A stretch of DNA of 64,000 nt from Brevifilum sp029548365 (GTDB lineage Bacteria; Chloroflexota; Anaerolineae; Anaerolineales; Anaerolineaceae). The notes under the pieces are model-generated. The model saw only the letters and a program-made list of their open reading frames with translations. It had not been told where the DNA came from and made no database searches. The stretch spans positions 62,001 through 126,000 of the forward strand of contig DAOSSA010000003.1 in the NCBI GenBank assembly GCA_035376985.1, written 5' to 3'. Below, in pieces: positions 61,806 to 64,000 of the stretch. Numbering within the stretch: position 1 is the first letter of the stretch; each line of letters starts with the position of its first letter. The translations under genes and the position numbers were made by a program.

Positions 61806-63554
61806 TTATTTCGATGTGTTGTCCCCTTCCCCGGTTTTTTGATGATGAACAATCTCAAGAATTTCCTCAGCGGATTGCAGGGTGCCCTCACTGATTGGGC
61901 CGAGCATCTGTGCCAGTTCTGCCAGCCGCTCCTGGTCCGCCAGGGGTTGGACTTCAACGTGGGTGCGTCCATCCTGAAGCGCCTTGACGACCCGGTAGTG
62001 CTGCTCGCCGTAAGCCGCCAGTTGCGGCAGGTGGGTGATGCACATCACCTGGTGCTGGCGAGAAAGGTTCCACAGTTTTTCGCCGACAACCATGCCGACA
62101 CGACCGCCAATCCCCTGATCAATTTCATCAAATACCAGCGTTGGGATTTTATCGGCGTTCGCCAGCACGTTTTTCAAAGCCAGCATCAAGCGAGAGGTCT
62201 CGCCGCCTGAGGCAATCTTAACCAGGGGTTTAAACCCTTCCCCGGGGTTGGTTTCAACCAGGAACTCCACCCGGTCGATGCCGTTGGCGTCGAAAGCCAC
62301 GCGTTGACCGTCCTGCAGCGGCAGGCCGTTTTCATCCGGGCGTTGGGTAATCTCAATTTGAAAGCGTGCCCGTGCCATCTGCAGATCCTGCAGTTCAACC
62401 TCAATCCCACGACTGAGACCGCCGGCGGATTCTGACCGCCGCTGGCTGAGGGCTTGCCCGTATCCTGACAGGGTCGTCATCAAGCTGACCTGGCGATCTT
62501 CCAGTTCTGAAATCCGCTCCTCGGCATGGGTGATCGATTCCAGTTCAGTGCGGGCTTTTAGGGCATATGCTACGATCGCGTCGATCGACTCGCCATATTT
62601 TCGCTTCAGGTTGTTGACCAGATCGATGCGTTCTTCAACCTGGTCTAACAGGCGTGGGTTAAACTCGATGTTTTCGGCGTAATTGCGCACCTCCAATGCC
62701 AGGTCTTGCAGGGCGGTCACACTGGAAGACAGGCGCTCATACAACGGCTCTGTGGATGTATCGATGCGCGCCAGGCTGTGCAGGGCGTCCAGTGCTTCAC
62801 CGAGCAAGTCGTTTACACCGCCCACTTCTGGCGAGCCTTCTTCCAGAACGATCAGGGCTTGCTGGGCATGTTTGGCCAAGCTTTCTGCATTGGCCAGGCG
62901 GGTTCGATCCTGGCGCAGGCTGGTTTCTTCGTCGGTCTGCAACTGGGCAGCGTCGATTTCCTGGATCTGGTAGGTGAGCATGTCCACTCGGCGGGCAGCA
63001 TCCTGTTCCAGGGCGTGTAGATGCTGTAATTCCGCCCGGACTTCAACCAGTTGGCGGTAGACAACCTGGTATTGATCCAGCAACTCGCCGATATCGGCAA
63101 AGCCATCCAGCAGGTGCAGGTGATTGCGAACATGCAGCAAGGATAAATGCTCCGATTGTCCGTGAATATCAATCAGGTATTCACCTACTGAGCGCTGCAG
63201 TGCTGCTGTCACCGTTCGCCCATTGATGCGGGCTGTGTTGCGCCCTTCGCGGCGGATCTCTCGCCCCATAACGATGTAATCCGGGTCGTCGAGCAGTTCC
63301 TCTGCCTTCAGCAAGGCGTGGATCGGCTCACGAACGGCAGAGTCCAGGCGGAAGGTGGCCTCGACCTGGGCACGTTTGGCGCCGGTGCGAATGGTGGTGG
63401 TTTCAGCGCGACCGCCCAGCACCGCTTCCAGTGCGTCCATGATGATTGATTTGCCAGCGCCGGTTTCACCGGTGAAGATCACCAACCCGGGTAAAAAGTC
63501 CAGGTGTAGTTTCTGGATAATAGCAAAATTTTCAATCTGTAATTCAGTTAACAT
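61806..63554 (-). CDS. recN: DNA repair protein RecN
   Basis: A 582-residue SMC-like ATPase for double-strand-break repair. Walker A is FTGETGAGKSIIMDAL at residues ~28-43; a coiled-coil region spans about 150-390, the ABC signature is KIASGGETSRLMLAL and Walker B is PTLVFDEIDQGIGG. The length is normal. It starts 12 bases after the stop of the B-box membrane protein gene and probably shares its transcript. Confidence 0.96.
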   Translation of the reverse strand: MLTELQIENFAIIQKLHLDFLPGLVIFTGETGAGKSIIMDALEAVLGGRAETTTIRTGAKRAQVEATFRLDSAVREPIHALLKAEELLDDPDYIVMGREIRREGRNTARINGRTVTAALQRSVGEYLIDIHGQSEHLSLLHVRNHLHLLDGFADIGELLDQYQVVYRQLVEVRAELQHLHALEQDAARRVDMLTYQIQEIDAAQLQTDEETSLRQDRTRLANAESLAKHAQQALIVLEEGSPEVGGVNDLLGEALDALHSLARIDTSTEPLYERLSSSVTALQDLALEVRNYAENIEFNPRLLDQVEERIDLVNNLKRKYGESIDAIVAYALKARTELESITHAEERISELEDRQVSLMTTLSGYGQALSQRRSESAGGLSRGIEVELQDLQMARARFQIEITQRPDENGLPLQDGQRVAFDANGIDRVEFLVETNPGEGFKPLVKIASGGETSRLMLALKNVLANADKIPTLVFDEIDQGIGGRVGMVVGEKLWNLSRQHQVMCITHLPQLAAYGEQHYRVVKALQDGRTHVEVQPLADQERLAELAQMLGPISEGTLQSAEEILEIVHHQKTGEGDNTSK

Positions 63555-63566
63555 TGATGATCCTCA

Positions 63567-64000
63567 CTACCGCTGGTTTCCAGAAAGGCGATAATATGCT
63601 GATGGCACCGCCATTACGAGATAAAGGATTTGATAACCCAGCGGCAACAGGCTGAAAAGACTAAACGCGCCCGCACCCAGGCTAATGAGCAAATTAAACA
63701 GGATGAGTACAGGGATTGGCAACCCGCCCAGGATGATTCCCAGCCTTACCAGTTGGAACAGTCTTTTGCTGCGCCGCTTTTTCGTGACCAGGCGGACCGC
63801 TTCAGCGATACCCACGCCGGCTGCAGGCGCCAACAGAACCGTAAAAAAACCGATCAATGAGGTCAGCCAGCTACCCAACAGGCTCAGCAGCGCCGCGATG
63901 ATGAAGCCCAGGATGTAATCCTGGGGGCGGCTGGTATCGAAGGTCTTTTGTTGCTGTCTGACGCAATCTGAGCAGCGGTAACCCGTAGGTGTCTGGATGG
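63567..64000 (-). CDS. B-box zinc-finger membrane protein (5' end outside window)
   Basis: The frame is open to the right edge, so the N-terminus is missing. The visible part begins with TPTGYRCSDCVRQQQKTFDT, the second half of a B-box-like zinc finger usually found at the start of small bacterial membrane proteins. Three to four hydrophobic segments follow, with a basic loop VTKKRRSKRLFQL. The function of the family is unknown. It is immediately upstream of recN. Confidence 0.65.
   Translation of the reverse strand, partial: IQTPTGYRCSDCVRQQQKTFDTSRPQDYILGFIIAALLSLLGSWLTSLIGFFTVLLAPAAGVGIAEAVRLVTKKRRSKRLFQLVRLGIILGGLPIPVLILFNLLISLGAGAFSLFSLLPLGYQILYLVMAVPSAYYRLSGNQR

Noticed and set aside
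1..64000. Search by eye for tRNA, rRNA and CRISPR arrays
   Set aside because: No T-loop/anticodon-like pattern, rRNA segment or regularly spaced repeat was recognised in the intergenic regions; a dedicated tool could still find one.

Overview
The window looks like a draft (probably metagenome-assembled) chromosome segment from an anaerobic member of the Chloroflexota, most likely Anaerolineae-like. This is inferred from the mix of genes: bactofilin, SpoVS, a bacterial archaeo-eukaryotic release-factor homologue, a GlpABC-like trio, a glycyl radical enzyme, M32 carboxypeptidase and GPH sugar transporter. No 16S rRNA or tRNA gene is visible to confirm it. Base composition is near half GC and even. 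The assembly contains one 100-N gap (60190-60289) flanked by an exact 55-bp duplication, which is almost certainly a scaffolding artefact.

Layout. 1-3.1 kb: lipoprotein start, membrane-anchored HtrA-like protease and a baeRF protein. 3.2-7.7 kb (minus): glycyl radical enzyme, its activase and a flavin-binding split-barrel protein. 7.9-10 kb: PhzF and L,D-transpeptidase. 10.2-13.4 kb (minus): GlpABC-like oxidoreductase trio. 13.5-20.1 kb (minus): secreted protein, carboxypeptidase Taq, hydroxyacid dehydrogenase, SelB and a coiled-coil protein. 20.2-25.3 kb (minus): orphan complex I/antiporter-like membrane module directly downstream of a dihydropyrimidinase. 25.4-25.9 kb: cold-shock gene with a terminator inside its leader. 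26.8-36.2 kb (minus): a ureide/purine catabolic island with 8-oxoguanine deaminase, YgeY-type hydrolase, GntR regulator, YgeW-type carbamoyltransferase, carbamate kinase, a threonine-synthase-like enzyme, a glycosyltransferase and a TrpB-like PLP enzyme. 36.4-43.3 kb (minus): ProRS, bactofilin, a lipoyl/PSBD/NeuD fusion, E1-beta, E1-alpha, alkyladenine glycosylase and a sugar-nucleotide epimerase. 43.9-49.4 kb (plus): glycan-type genes (bi-domain oxidoreductase, heparinase II/III-like protein, GT4). 49.7-56 kb: CHAD protein, SufS-SufE, SurE, GPH transporter and SpoVS. 56-64 kb (minus): deoxynucleoside kinase, Ca2+-type P-ATPase, GlgC, RecN and a B-box membrane protein.

Two systems stand out. 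(1) In the operon 38679-41708, complete-looking 2-oxoacid dehydrogenase E1-alpha and E1-beta subunits sit next to a protein with an E2-like lipoyl domain and E1/E3-binding domain, but whose catalytic part is a NeuD-type left-handed beta-helix sugar acyltransferase. It suggests an acyl group passed from a 2-oxoacid through a lipoyl arm straight to a sugar, beside genes for surface-glycan synthesis. (2) In the purine/ureide island, amide-nitrogen compounds would be broken down to carbamoyl phosphate and ATP. A consensus promoter ahead of the first gene is bracketed by two copies of the palindrome TTGTCWGACAA, and a third copy lies in the same geometry ahead of the PLP enzyme, giving a predicted regulon for the encoded GntR/UTRA regulator.
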